From Costus lasius (Eukaryota > Streptophyta > Magnoliopsida > Zingiberales > Costaceae): a DNA stretch of 64,000 bases. Shown here one piece after another: positions 45,788-56,738 of this stretch. The DNA lies in NCBI GenBank assembly GCA_027563935.2, contig CM050451.1:26551565-26615564 (forward strand), written 5' to 3'. The notes below the pieces were generated by a model, which made no database searches, had not been told where the DNA came from, and was given only the letters and a program-made list of their open reading frames with translations. Made by a program: the position numbers and the translations under genes. Numbering within the stretch: the stretch's first letter is position 1; every line of letters starts with the position of its first letter.

Positions 45788-47562
45788 TAGGATCTTATAT
45801 GATTCATATGATTGCTATGTTTTGTGATCCTTGTTTGCGCTCTAGTATAGATCTTTTTCACATGCGAAACTACATGCTAAGTTTTATGTGTTGGCGCATG
45901 TGTTTTGTTCATGTTTTAGCATGATCTTGTTGGCGCATGTGTTGGCGCATGTTTAGTTTGTTGAATGGTATTTCATAAAAACATGTTTACTTGCGCGCAA
46001 CAATTAGATCTATATGCACTTACTATAAACCCTTAGACGGGTTGATGGGGTTGAAGTCACCCTCTAGGTTAGATCCAATAGTCTGATCAGACCATCTGAC
46101 AGCCTAGATGGATCGACCAGATGGCACCTGTGCGCAAGCACGAGGTGGCTATAGGTCGATTGCATCACAGGCGTGTAGCGAGGTCTGGTTGAGACAACCA
46201 GTGAACACACATGAGTTAGGCTCGGGGTCACACCCGCTTGCCAGAACTCATGTTGGTTGTTCAGCCCTTGGCGCATGCATGGTTGACCATTAGGTCAACT
46301 CGAGTCAGTTAGGACTTGGTGCATGCAAGGGCATGGATCTAACTAGATTGTTGAGTGGATCCCTATCAATGAACCGTTGTAAGGTTGTAGGGCACATAAG
46401 GAAATTAAAATTTATGCCAATGGGTTTTCAAAAGTTTATTTTCTTTGCAATGGATCACATGTTGATTGAATGATGCCATGATGCTTGTTTATTTATTCTT
46501 ATGTGGGCTGCCCATGTTAAATGTGTGCTGTGCTGGGGCCTGCGAGCCTGGAAGTAAACCTGTAAATTAATATTATTGTGATCTGCGAATCACTTTTTAA
46601 TTAATTTATTGTGTAATTGACCTGCGAGTCAAACTTGTCTAGATAGATCAAAGTGTATTTTGATTAGACAAGAGCACAAAGGCACACATCCCAAGGGGCA
46701 TTCAGCTGGTGGCGCACCTGAGGTGCTCTTGGCGCAAGGGGCCTGGGTTGGACCAGATGAGGTGCTAAAGACCCATGAAGAGCAAGTGAAGACTTAAGTA
46801 TCTTAAGGTCTTACTTAGGCTATGGGCTTTTACCACATAAGATCCATGCTTTCTATTATTGTTTATATAAGTAGAACAGCATGATTTATTTATCTTCTGC
46901 TATAGCCATAGGATTTGCCTGATAGTAAGAAGATAAAAGACCGTTAAAATCCAAACGCTAAAATATCAAGCACGTAATGCCTTCTGACGCGAAACCTCAC
47001 TGTTCTGACTATCGTTGGAGCCGTGTTGTACCCACTCAGTGGGCACGTCCATCTATCTTCAGACGGTGCGGGATTTCACCTGCGTGTTACAGAGAAGGGA
47101 TTTATCGCTTCTCGTTGCTCAGCATAGCACGTGGTGGTCCAGGGAGTAGGTCGGGTTAGCTTGACCATGTAGGCTACATATGTGGCGCATATGGTAGCAC
47201 ATGGAGGCAGCCATCTGTGGGGTCAGAGATTGTGTTGTACCAACTCAGTTGGCACAGTCTGCTGGATTGCCCAGATGAAGGGGAATCGCACGGGTTGGTG
47301 ATTGGCTGGGACAGCCTACCAGAAATTAGTGCTTGTCATCTCTGTGCATCTTATCTCGCCTGAGCGGGACGCGGAGACCAAGTATGAAATCTGGATCCCA
47401 TCTCACTAAAAGAGTTCTACTCTTTCGGGCTATTTTGCTGGATTTTTCAGCCAGATAAAATAGTGAGAAAAAGAATCTTTCTTAAGTCCTGGATTGATTC
47501 TAAACATTGATACTGACCTTGCTGTTCTTGCATTGTTGTAGATTCCTGCAGCAACGAACACC
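45788..47562 (+). other. Long leader of Angela-2
   Basis: About 1.8 kb between primer site and gag start, with no credible gene. It has repeated GGCGCATG units (45890-45960 and later). Long leaders that hold packaging signals are usual in the BARE/Angela group. Confidence 0.65.
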
Positions 47563-50500
47563 ATGAGCTTCAATGTGCGATCCCTACTGGAAAGGGAGAA
47601 GTTTGCTGGGCCGAACTTCTCTGACTGGTTCGGACACCTTAAGATCGTTCTTAAGGCAGAGAGGAAACTGTATGTCCTCGAGACGGCTGTGCCGCCTCAG
47701 CCCGCTCCGAACGCCGCAAGGGCGGTTCGGGAAGCCTATGAAAAGCACGTCAATGATAGCATTGATGTCGCTTGCCTGATGCTAGCATCTATGACGCCAC
47801 CGCTGCAGCGTCAGCATGAGGATATGTCGGCTATAGAAATTATAGCGAACCTCAAGATGCTGTATGCTGCACAGGCGAGGACAGAACGCTATAATCTGAC
47901 AAAGCTTTTCTTTCAGAGCAAACTGGCTGAAGGGAGCCCAGTGGGAGCTCACGTGCTCAAGATGATTGGGCACAAGGAGGCTCTGGAGAAACTGGGGCAT
48001 ACCATCAACCAAGAGCTTGCTGTAGACATAATTCTGCAGTCTCTTCCACCTTCTTTCGATGCGTTCATTATTAACTTTAATATGAACAAAATCGATTGTA
48101 CTCCGGCAGAGCTGCTGAATATGCTCTTGACTACTGAGGAGACTCTGAAGGGAAAGCCTTCAACCTCTGTCTTAATGGTTCCTTCCAGGAACAAGAAGAA
48201 GGGGAAGAAGGGCAAGGCCCCTGTCAAGAACTACAGTAAGGCTCTGAAACAGAAGGTGAAGCGGTCCAAGGACAACAGGTGTTTCCACTGTGGCCAGCTG
48301 GGTCACTGGAAAAAGGACTGTAAAGCGCTCCAAGGAGATAAGAGGGGAAGCATCGCTTCTGGCTCTGGTATATATGTGACTGAGGTCATGTTATCTTCTT
48401 CTTCTATTTCATGGGTGTTGGACACTGCATGTGGAGTTCACATTTGTTCAAATGTGCAGGAACTCAAGAGAAGAAGGCAGGTGGGACAGCATGAGGTAGA
48501 CCTACGCGTTGGAAACGGGGCACGGGTTGCTGCTGTTGCTGTAGGAGACTATTTCATTTCTTTACCATCTGGCATTGTATTGGAATTAAACAATTGTTAT
48601 TTTGTACCGAGTATCCCTAAAAATATTATCTCTATTCCTGCTCTTGTCAGGAAAGGATTTGCCTTTGAATGCAATATTTCAAAGTGTGTTTTATCTTATG
48701 ATAATATTGTTTATGGAACTGGTTCAATTAACAATGGGTTATTCATGTTGGACATGGAATATTCTATACAAAACATTGATAATAAGAAAGCCAAGTATGC
48801 TGATGACAGCACCTTGTTATGGCATAGTCGTTTAGGCCATATTAACAAGAAGCGCATTAAGCGGTTGCATGATCATGGACTGCTGGGATCATTCTCCTAT
48901 GAGGAGATTGATACATGCAAAGCTTATTTAATGGGTAAAATGACGAAGTCACCTTTTCCTAACAAAGGTCAAAGGGCTTCAGGTTTACTTGACCTTATAC
49001 ACAGTGATGTGTGTGGGCCGTTTAGTAAACATGCCAGAGGTGGCTATCAGTACTTCATTACCTTTACTGATGATTTCAGTAGGTATGGTTATGTCTATCT
49101 GATGAGACATAAGAGTGAATCTTTTGACAAGTTCAAAGAGTTCAAGAATGAAGTACAAAATCAGCTAGGCCGAAATATCAAGGCACTTCGTTCTGATCGA
49201 GGTGGAGAATACCTGAGTCATGCGTTTACTGACTATCTGAAGGAGTGTGGGATTATCTCACAGCTCACTCCGCCAGGAACACCGCAATGGAATGGTGTGT
49301 CCGAGAGGAGAAATAGAACGTTACTTGATATGGTTCGTTCAAAGATGAGTCAGGCTACTCTTCCATATTCCTTTTGGGGATTTGCACTGGAAACAGCTGC
49401 AAAGGTACTAAACCGAGTGTCATCCAAGGCAGTTTCAAAGACGCCATATGAGTTATGGTATGGGAAACAGCCAAGCTTGACATTTATCAGAATCTGGGGT
49501 TGCGAGGCTTATGTCAAAAAGCTCGCCTCTGGGAAACTAGAGAGCAGATCTGATAAATGCATCTTTGTCGGTTACCCTAAGGAAACTAAGGGTTATTATT
49601 TCTACGATCCCAAGGAGAACAAGGTGTTTGTTGCTCGGACGGCCATATTTCTTGAGAAGGAGTTTCTTCTGCAAGAAGCCAGTGGGAGAGAAATAAAGCT
49701 GGATGAGAATCCAGAGGAAGGACAAAGTAGTCAAGCACAGTTGGATGTGCCTGAGCCGGTAGAACAGGTTACTGAACAACCTGAGGCTCAAATATCACGG
49801 GAACCGCGAAGATCGGGAAGGATCCGTCGTCAGCCTGAGCGCTATGACGGAGTCTACATCATTGATAATGATGAACCCCTCACTTATGCGGATGCGGTCA
49901 GTGGACCGGAGTCAGCTAGATGGCTTGAAGCTATGCGAGCCGAGATGGACTCCATGTCAGATAACCAAGTCTGGGATTTGGTTGATCCGCCTCCGGGAGT
50001 AATCCCTATAGGCTGTAAATGGATCTTCAAGAAGAAGATTGACATGGATGGTAACGTGGTTACCTATAAAGGCAGGCTAGTTGCGAAAGGTTTCAAACAA
50101 ATCTACGGGATAGATTATGATGAAACTTTCTCACCTGTAGCCATGTTTAAGTCTATTCGGATTCTTTTCGCGATAGCAGCATATTACGATTATGAGATCT
50201 GGCAGATGGATGTGAAAACAGCTTTCCTTAATGGAAATCTGGATGAGGATGTGTATATGACACAACCTGAAGGTTTCACTAATCCATCAGATCGTCATAA
50301 AATATGCAAGTTAAAGAAGTCCATTTATGGACTTAAACAAGCATCTAGGAGCTGGAATATTCGTTTTGATGAATCAATCTCTGAGTTTGGTTTCATCAAG
50401 AACGAAGATGACCCGTGTGTATATAAGAGGTTTAGTGGGAGCGTGATTACTTTCCTAGTCCTCTACGTCGATGATATCTTGATCATTGGAAACGATATTC

Positions 50501-51447
50501 CTGAACTGCATGCTGTTAAAGCATGGTTAGGAAAATGTTTCCAGATGAAAGATCTAGGAGAAGCAGCCTATGTGTTAGGTGTGAAGATCTACAGGGATAG
50601 ATCTAAGAGGCTTCTCGGGCTGTGCCAGAGTACTTACATCGATAAAGTCCTGGAGAGATTTCATTTAGAGAATTCTAAAAGAGGATATCTTCCAGTCAGA
50701 CATGGTCTGAATCTTTCGAAGAGTCAGTGTCCACAAACACAGACTGAGAAAGATGAAATGGACAATACGCCTTATGCTTCGGCTATTGGGTCCATAATGT
50801 ATGCGATGTTGTGTACTCGCCCAGACGTCGCTTACGGGTTAAGCGTGACCAGTAGATTCCAAAGTAATCCAGGTATGGCGCACTGGATTGCGGTCAAGAA
50901 CATTTTAAAATATCTGCGGAGGACCAAAGATATGTTCTTGATATATGGTGGTCAGGAAGAACTCAGTATAGAAGGATATACTGACGCTTCGTTCCAGTCG
51001 GACCAGGATGATTTCCGATCGCAATCAGGCTATGTTTTTAGCTTGAATGGTGGAGCAGTGGTGTGGAAGAGTTTCAAACAGTCAACTGTTGCTGATTCCA
51101 CAACAGAAGCCGAGTATGTTGCAGCCTCGGAAGCATCCAAGGAGGCAGTGTGGATTCGTAAGTTCGTGAGAGAACTTGGTGTTGTTCCTTCAAGTGTCGA
51201 TCCTTTGGTTATCTTCTGTGATAACACTGGAGCAATCGCACAGGCAAAGGAACCACGGTCGCACCAGAAGTCCAAGCACATACAGAGACGGTTTCACTTG
51301 ATCCGGGAGATCATAGATCGTGGCGAGATCAAAATTTGCAAGGTTCATACAGACGACAATCTGGCTGACCCGCTTACCAAGCCTCTGGCGCAGCAGAAGC
51401 ATGAGAAGCACTGTAATAATATGGGTTTGAGATTTCTCAACCATTAG
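47563..51447 (+). CDS. Angela-2 gag-pol polyprotein, open but with altered protease and integrase residues
   Basis: A single frame of 1294 codons from ATG 47563 (context ACCATG) to TAG. Domains in order: gag (about 1-235), CCHC knuckle CFHCGQLGHWKKDC (240-253), protease WVLDTACG (Asp287), and pre-integrase H421/H426/C452. The integrase core follows with D482, D545 and E581 (DX35E), then reverse transcriptase with YVDD (968-971), and RNase H with TDAS, STTEAEY and FCDNTGA. It would supply capsid, protease, integrase and RT-RNase H for its own and related RNAs. Two normally invariant positions differ. The protease triad is DTA rather than DTG. The fourth zinc ligand of the integrase HHCC finger is Tyr455 (TAT) rather than Cys, one G-to-A step from TGT. 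The copy may therefore be transcribed but defective. Confidence 0.95.
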   Translation: MSFNVRSLLEREKFAGPNFSDWFGHLKIVLKAERKLYVLETAVPPQPAPNAARAVREAYEKHVNDSIDVACLMLASMTPPLQRQHEDMSAIEIIANLKMLYAAQARTERYNLTKLFFQSKLAEGSPVGAHVLKMIGHKEALEKLGHTINQELAVDIILQSLPPSFDAFIINFNMNKIDCTPAELLNMLLTTEETLKGKPSTSVLMVPSRNKKKGKKGKAPVKNYSKALKQKVKRSKDNRCFHCGQLGHWKKDCKALQGDKRGSIASGSGIYVTEVMLSSSSISWVLDTACGVHICSNVQELKRRRQVGQHEVDLRVGNGARVAAVAVGDYFISLPSGIVLELNNCYFVPSIPKNIISIPALVRKGFAFECNISKCVLSYDNIVYGTGSINNGLFMLDMEYSIQNIDNKKAKYADDSTLLWHSRLGHINKKRIKRLHDHGLLGSFSYEEIDTCKAYLMGKMTKSPFPNKGQRASGLLDLIHSDVCGPFSKHARGGYQYFITFTDDFSRYGYVYLMRHKSESFDKFKEFKNEVQNQLGRNIKALRSDRGGEYLSHAFTDYLKECGIISQLTPPGTPQWNGVSERRNRTLLDMVRSKMSQATLPYSFWGFALETAAKVLNRVSSKAVSKTPYELWYGKQPSLTFIRIWGCEAYVKKLASGKLESRSDKCIFVGYPKETKGYYFYDPKENKVFVARTAIFLEKEFLLQEASGREIKLDENPEEGQSSQAQLDVPEPVEQVTEQPEAQISREPRRSGRIRRQPERYDGVYIIDNDEPLTYADAVSGPESARWLEAMRAEMDSMSDNQVWDLVDPPPGVIPIGCKWIFKKKIDMDGNVVTYKGRLVAKGFKQIYGIDYDETFSPVAMFKSIRILFAIAAYYDYEIWQMDVKTAFLNGNLDEDVYMTQPEGFTNPSDRHKICKLKKSIYGLKQASRSWNIRFDESISEFGFIKNEDDPCVYKRFSGSVITFLVLYVDDILIIGNDIPELHAVKAWLGKCFQMKDLGEAAYVLGVKIYRDRSKRLLGLCQSTYIDKVLERFHLENSKRGYLPVRHGLNLSKSQCPQTQTEKDEMDNTPYASAIGSIMYAMLCTRPDVAYGLSVTSRFQSNPGMAHWIAVKNILKYLRRTKDMFLIYGGQEELSIEGYTDASFQSDQDDFRSQSGYVFSLNGGAVVWKSFKQSTVADSTTEAEYVAASEASKEAVWIRKFVRELGVVPSSVDPLVIFCDNTGAIAQAKEPRSHQKSKHIQRRFHLIREIIDRGEIKICKVHTDDNLADPLTKPLAQQKHEKHCNNMGLRFLNH

Positions 51448-51455
51448 ATTAAGTG

Positions 51456-51467
51456 CAAGTGGGAGAT
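51456..51467 (+). other. Polypurine tract of Angela-2
   Basis: CAAGTGGGAGAT directly before the TG of the 3' LTR; the same core is found in Angela-1 on the minus strand. Confidence 0.85.
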
Positions 51468-53183
51468 TGTTGGGGTATGCCCTTAAGGCTAATGTTTGAG
51501 GCCTTGGGATTGTAAAAGTATCATGTAATAAACTCTTATGTTTATAAAGGCATGGTTGTTATTCAGGTTGTTACCTTGTCTGCTGCAATAAGTGTACTTC
51601 TGAATAATGTCTCAAAGCTGTTCAGCTAGGCTGACATGCTATAAAGTCCTTAGTCGAGATATCTTGGTGAACATGAGACAGCCTTGATATGATTGAGACT
51701 AATATGTGTTCTAATCTTATAGGATGCTTCGAGCATGGAATAAGATGTAGACTCATGGGTACATTGGATGTACTGGACAGACCCTACTAGGATATTCAAT
51801 TGCTTGTCACAATGTGAATGATCCTTGATTGCAACAAGTGGCACATGTCCTCTGACTTGAGATCACTTGTGTTTCTAAATGATGAATGTCATTGTTTTGA
51901 GGTAGTTCAATATCATTTGAAACATAATGATTATAGACTATCTTGGATAATGATCATGAGTCAGGTTAGGACACTAGTGATAGATAAAGGATTGCCGTCT
52001 CCTTGTTCAAGGAGTGTGGTGTTCGAAAGGGGCCCCCTATATGAGATGATTGAGATAGTGTATGGCCATACCCAGATGACTATGTTCATCTGATCTAATC
52101 ATGCTCATCATATTGGAACACAGGCTTGACACGCTTGTCCAATAAGAACATCCAGTGGCAAAGGAAACATGTATGCCTAGTGAAGTGCATTCACCCTTGT
52201 GCTGTGTTTTGGGAGTAGTCTTGGAAGACTCTTTCCTTTATATCGGGAGACAGTGATGTGTTGCTAGATACCCCTCACTGATCGTGATAACGAAAGTTAT
52301 CGTTACCGACATTTAAAGGAAACCCTCAGGGTCGCACAATTTGATGATATGGCTTACTTGAGTCAGATCGTGTGGACTGAATTGTTTGGGTTCAGTTTAA
52401 AGGGATTTAATCTCTGATTGTAAGTGAGATCTGGTCTGATCATGTTTGATTGATTAGGGCTTGAGATCGGTAAACTTCGATCGAGAGAGATGATGCTAGA
52501 TCGGTGAGATCAGGAGCATCAAGAAATGAACGGTTAGATCTTGAACCTTTAGGGTTTATTGTAATCTAGACCATATGGCTTGGGTTAATTGGTCTTGGAC
52601 CAAACCGACATTGAACCGGCTCATGGATGAGCGCATGGTTCATGGGAGATGAGTTAAGGGCTTGGTTCACTTAAGGGTGAATGCTTGAGCCTTGAATACT
52701 TTCCATTTTTGGAATTCGGTTTCAAGTGGATTGTGTGTAACGCCTCCACATTAGTGTGGGAGGTTACTCTCTTGCCGAAATCTCTTGTGAAGGCTTCTCC
52801 ATTCGGTGGAAGAAGGCACTTGACGAAAACAAGAGAAGGAAGTCTCGCCAAGCAAGAATTTCCCTTCCCTTCCATACGGCAAGGACCCTTAAAGATTCTT
52901 GCTAGCACAAGCATCACAAGGGGTAGGCGATCTTCATCTTGTGTGTGAACTTTTGGAGGAGATCTAAGTTGCTCTCTTCTTCCAAGCCGACCTCCAAGGC
53001 AATGGCGTTGGTATGAATCTCCCTCTTGTTCTAATCAATCTATCATAGTTGATTATGTGAGCATATAAGCGATTGTATAGTTGAAACCCTAGCAAAATTG
53101 CATGCGCCCCTCCCTTAGGGTTTCGGCCCCCCTCTTGAAAGGGGTTTTATCCGCTTGCGCTCCCCCTTGAAGGGGACTCTTCA
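51468..53183 (+). repeat. 3' LTR of Angela-2
   Basis: Nearly identical to the 5' LTR. A 20-bp segment near 53030-53049 is absent from the 5' copy. Followed by TGTCG. Confidence 0.95.
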
Positions 53184-53188
53184 TGTCG

Positions 53189-53971
53189 TGCCCCTTCTTT
53201 CGTTGATTCTTCCTCCGATTGAACTCCTTTTCCTCTGAAACTTTTGGAGTGTTGTCTTCTCCTCTAGGCAAAGCTTCTGCATGAAAATCACGGCCTGAGG
53301 TGCCCTCTACGCCTCTTAGCGTGAGGCCAAACCCTAACTGCCGCTCTCTTGATTTCTCTCTCAATACTGGATAAAAATTCATCCTTTCACTTCGTGTGTC
53401 TTCTCCTCTTAAATATGAGTCCGCAGCATCTTTTGGATCTCAATTTAGAGGTCTGGATCAAAAGATATGATCTGCGCAAATTTCGGGCCCGTAAAAATCG
53501 CGTTTTTGAATGGAAATTACGGCCGTGCCGTAAAATCAGCAAAAGTCTCTGGTTTGAAACGCTGCAAAATACGGCCTGTGTAATTCTTTACGGTAGTGCC
53601 ATAAAATCAGGAAAATCTTCTGGTTTGAAAACTCTCCAAATTACGGCAGTGCTCTGATTTTACGGTATCGTACGGAAATACGGTACCGTAAAATAGAATA
53701 CGGCACTGCCGTATTTTGGTTCGTTGCTCCGTTTTGCGTAAAATTTGTCATGTGACCTCCTCTTGATGATGGTAACTCTTCCATGTATTTGATTTTGCTT
53801 GAAAACGCCTTAAAATAGTGTCTTTTTACCTGAAAATCATCAAAAACCAAAATAGAAGTAGATTTTGCAATATTTGATAATTTTGGCATAAAAATAAGCA
53901 AAAGATCTTCAATTGAGCATGAAAAGATATATAAAATGATACAAAATATGCTATATATTTTGGTGTCATAA
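53189..53971 (-). repeat. 3' LTR of B, second piece
   Basis: Continues the LTR of B after Angela-2. It ends TGGTGTCATAA where the right LTR has TGGTGTCATCA. A dense cluster of TACGG/CCGTA inverted motifs lies at 53495-53715, including the perfect palindrome TACGGTACCGTA at 53679-53690. Confidence 0.9.
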
Positions 53972-53989
53972 AAAACATAAGGCTCAAAC

Positions 53990-54009
53990 TTTGCTTGTCC
54001 TCAAGCAAA
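53990..54009 (-). other. Perfect 8-bp hairpin next to the 3' LTR of B
   Basis: On the element strand TTTGCTTG-AGGA-CAAGCAAA, the same core as in element A at 27907-27924, about 20 bases from the LTR. Confidence 0.7.
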
Positions 54010-56677
54010 AATCAAAAATTGATTAAAAGAATAACCTTTTCATGCTCAATAAATTTCTAAAATACAATCATCAATGAAAAATTCCATCAATTGCTTTATA
54101 AAACTTCAAGCAAACATATCATTCTTCGAACTCAACCCTCTGGATCCACAATTCAATCAAATAAAACTTTGCAACTCGTATAATAATTAGAATTTTCAAT
54201 CTCAAGACTTCACCCAATTTCAGTTCAAATCTATCATGCTTTTGTTTACAGGAATTAGGTTTCCAAGATCTTTTTCCACACATAATTTTTTTCTTTTTTT
54301 ATGTATTTCATTATTTTTGCAAAGATGACATGCATCCACTTAGATACACACTTTTTATTTTTGACTTCAACTCTTATCTTCGGTACCACTATCAATTTTG
54401 CATAGTGCCAAGTAGATGAGTCTTATTCTTTTTATCTCTCATTATTTTTCATGCATAGACTTCAACCCATGTCTTAAGTACCACTATCAATTTTACATAG
54501 TGCCAAGTAGGGGAGTCTCTCACTATTTTTATGGATCTTGGATTCTTATTTCCCAACAAATAGCAAAATAGACTAAACATCTTCTAGGTTGATCAATTGA
54601 TATCAATTCACAAATCATACTCATATGCTCATTTTATTTAAAGGAGTAGTTTCACCTTTATATTTTATTCCTCAAATAACACATCTACCTAAAATTTCAT
54701 GCATCAACCAATGTTAAATTTCAAAGATAGATATGCATTGAAGAAATAAATCTAACATGATAGGTTTCTCTCTAATCACAAATATGGGTCCATTCATCAT
54801 CAATCAATCAAGTCATCAACAGTATAAAACAAGAATATACTCACCATCATCATCAAATATCACAATATAAAAATATCATCGTAAACACTAAATATATCAT
54901 CATGTATACTACAACCATATCGAAGATAGCTCATCAGAATATCGAAATATCATAATACAACCTCATCGGAAAAGCATGTGAAACAGAATAGTAGTGTCGG
55001 TGGTTATAGAGGTGTAGAAGCATCAAACTCAACAATCATGAGATGTAAAGTGATATATCCGTATAATCACATAAGGCTCAAACAATGCGAAGGATGTAAA
55101 GTGATAGATCTAAGAGAAGAAAAGTGTAGATAATCATATCAAATAATCACAGGAAAGTGCAAACAGTACTCACAAAACTATATAGCAAGCTCTAACTGAA
55201 AATGCATAAGGCTCAGATCAAAAATAGTGTTGAGGTAGATGCTGCTAGGTCTAAAGATGTGCCTTTTGAAAATTTTACCTTCACAATTAAAGATACATAA
55301 GGCTCAGTCTAAAAATAGTATCTAAAATAATAATGATAAAAAAAATAATTTTCTCAAGGGAGAATCAGAGATGTCGCCGGAGGTCTGAAGAGGATGCCGG
55401 TGGAAAAAGCTGATGCAGCTGAGAAGCAGAGGTGGAACAGAGGCTGGCTGAAAAGCTGCTAGCAATGACGGTGGTGGTGCTGACAGTATAGTGAGTAATC
55501 TCTAGTGTCCTGCTAGAGAATACAGTCCTGGAGGTGAGATTGTCGGTCGGTGGGTGCCAGAAACAATGCTGCATAGATAAAAAAAAATCAGTCACAAATA
55601 AAGAGTCTACTGCATAAATAAATCAAATCAATGGAATAAGAGGTAGTAGAAGAAGTAAGAGTCTGCTGTCGTGACAATCTAGTGTCGACGGCTGGAAACA
55701 GTGATGTCAGAAGCAGATGCAGTGGTGGCTAGTGGTGGAAGACAGTTGCTTTTGAAGATTTCTGGATCTGGAGGCAAAAGAAGCTATAACAGGTAGAAAG
55801 TAAACAAAGCAGCAACTAAATTTTTTATGAAAAGTAGCCATACCCAAGAATAAGATTTAATGATCCAAAAAGAAAATGGACAAAACCAAGTTGTAGAATA
55901 AGATATGTTCTTTTCAGACGTATGAAAATCAAAAGATCAAAATCTATCAGGAATTTAGGGTATCAACAGAAAGAAGGCTACTCAGATTACAAAACTGCAA
56001 AAACTGCACAAAAGTTAATCAGATTCAAAAAGTTGCCATGTGTCCTAGAATGATCAGAAAATAAAATCATGAAAACAATTAATCCACAAGATAGAATGAC
56101 ACATGTTCTTCATATTCCATGCGAAAAATCTAGATTTCAAGTTATTTAAGCATCTTAAGAACTTGCAGCAAAAGTGCTAATCAGAATAGTTAAAAGAAAA
56201 TTGCTGCAGAAATTAATCAAAATCGAAAAGTTGCTATGTGTTTCAGAATGATCCATGGACTTTCAAATTTAGCAAAAATATCCAGATGATAGACAAAGAT
56301 GAGTAGTTCATGTTTGTGCCAAAGATAAAAAATTTTTCCAACCCAGTTTCTTAAAATTAATGCGAGAAAACACTTACTCAAATAAGCAGACTGCAGTTTT
56401 AAAATATGGTACCGTGTTATCCCTTACGGCAGTGCCGTATTTTTCAAAGAACTCTCAGGAAAGAAATCACTCAAAATTACGGCACGTGAAAGACATTACG
56501 GCCTTGCCGTAAAAATCACAAAACCTTCTGTCAAAAATGGACCGAAAATACGGTACCGTAAAACTAATTTCGGCGGTGCCGTATTATGCGCCAAAACTTG
56601 TTTTCACCTACAAAAAGAGAAGAAAAATTAGTTCTAAAAATAAACTAAAATAAAAGAAACAAAGCTAAACAAGAGTG
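54010..56677 (-). other. Long 3' non-coding region of B
   Basis: About 2.7 kb with no credible coding frame on either strand. It holds a two-copy tandem repeat (54363-54550), several CATAAGGCTCA motifs (near 53976, 55070, 55207, 55286) and a second cluster of TACGG/CCGTA palindromes at 56405-56585. Confidence 0.65.
54363..54550. repeat. Two-copy tandem repeat, about 95-bp period
   Basis: GACTTCAACYC... GTACCACTATCAATTTTRCA and TAGTGCCAAGTAG occur twice in succession in the 3' non-coding part of B. Confidence 0.8.
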
Positions 56678-56695
56678 CTTGGGTTGCCTCCCAAG
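56678..56695 (-). other. Hairpin 3' of the last ORF in B
   Basis: On the element strand CTTGGG-AGGCAA-CCCAAG, a 6-bp stem, 43 bases after the stop codon. Same loop as in element A, with a T-A pair where A has C-G. Confidence 0.7.
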
Positions 56696-56738
56696 AAGCG
56701 CTAATTTTTACGTCATTAGCTTGACCAAAAATCAAATC

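Larger units (their letters stand above)
44078..53183 (+). mobile_element. Angela-2: young full-length copia element, inserted in the LTR of B
   Basis: LTRs at 44078-45773 (1696 bp) and 51468-53183 (1716 bp) are flanked by perfect TGTCG duplications (44073-44077 and 53184-53188). By eye they differ at about four bases plus one 20-bp indel, so insertion is very recent. A Met primer site, a 1.8-kb leader, one uninterrupted 1294-codon gag-pol and a polypurine tract (51456-51467) are in order. The LTR start TGTTGGGGTATGCCC and the gag wording fit the Angela/BARE-1 lineage. All parts needed for autonomous movement are present, but two key residues are changed (see the CDS). Confidence 0.96.
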
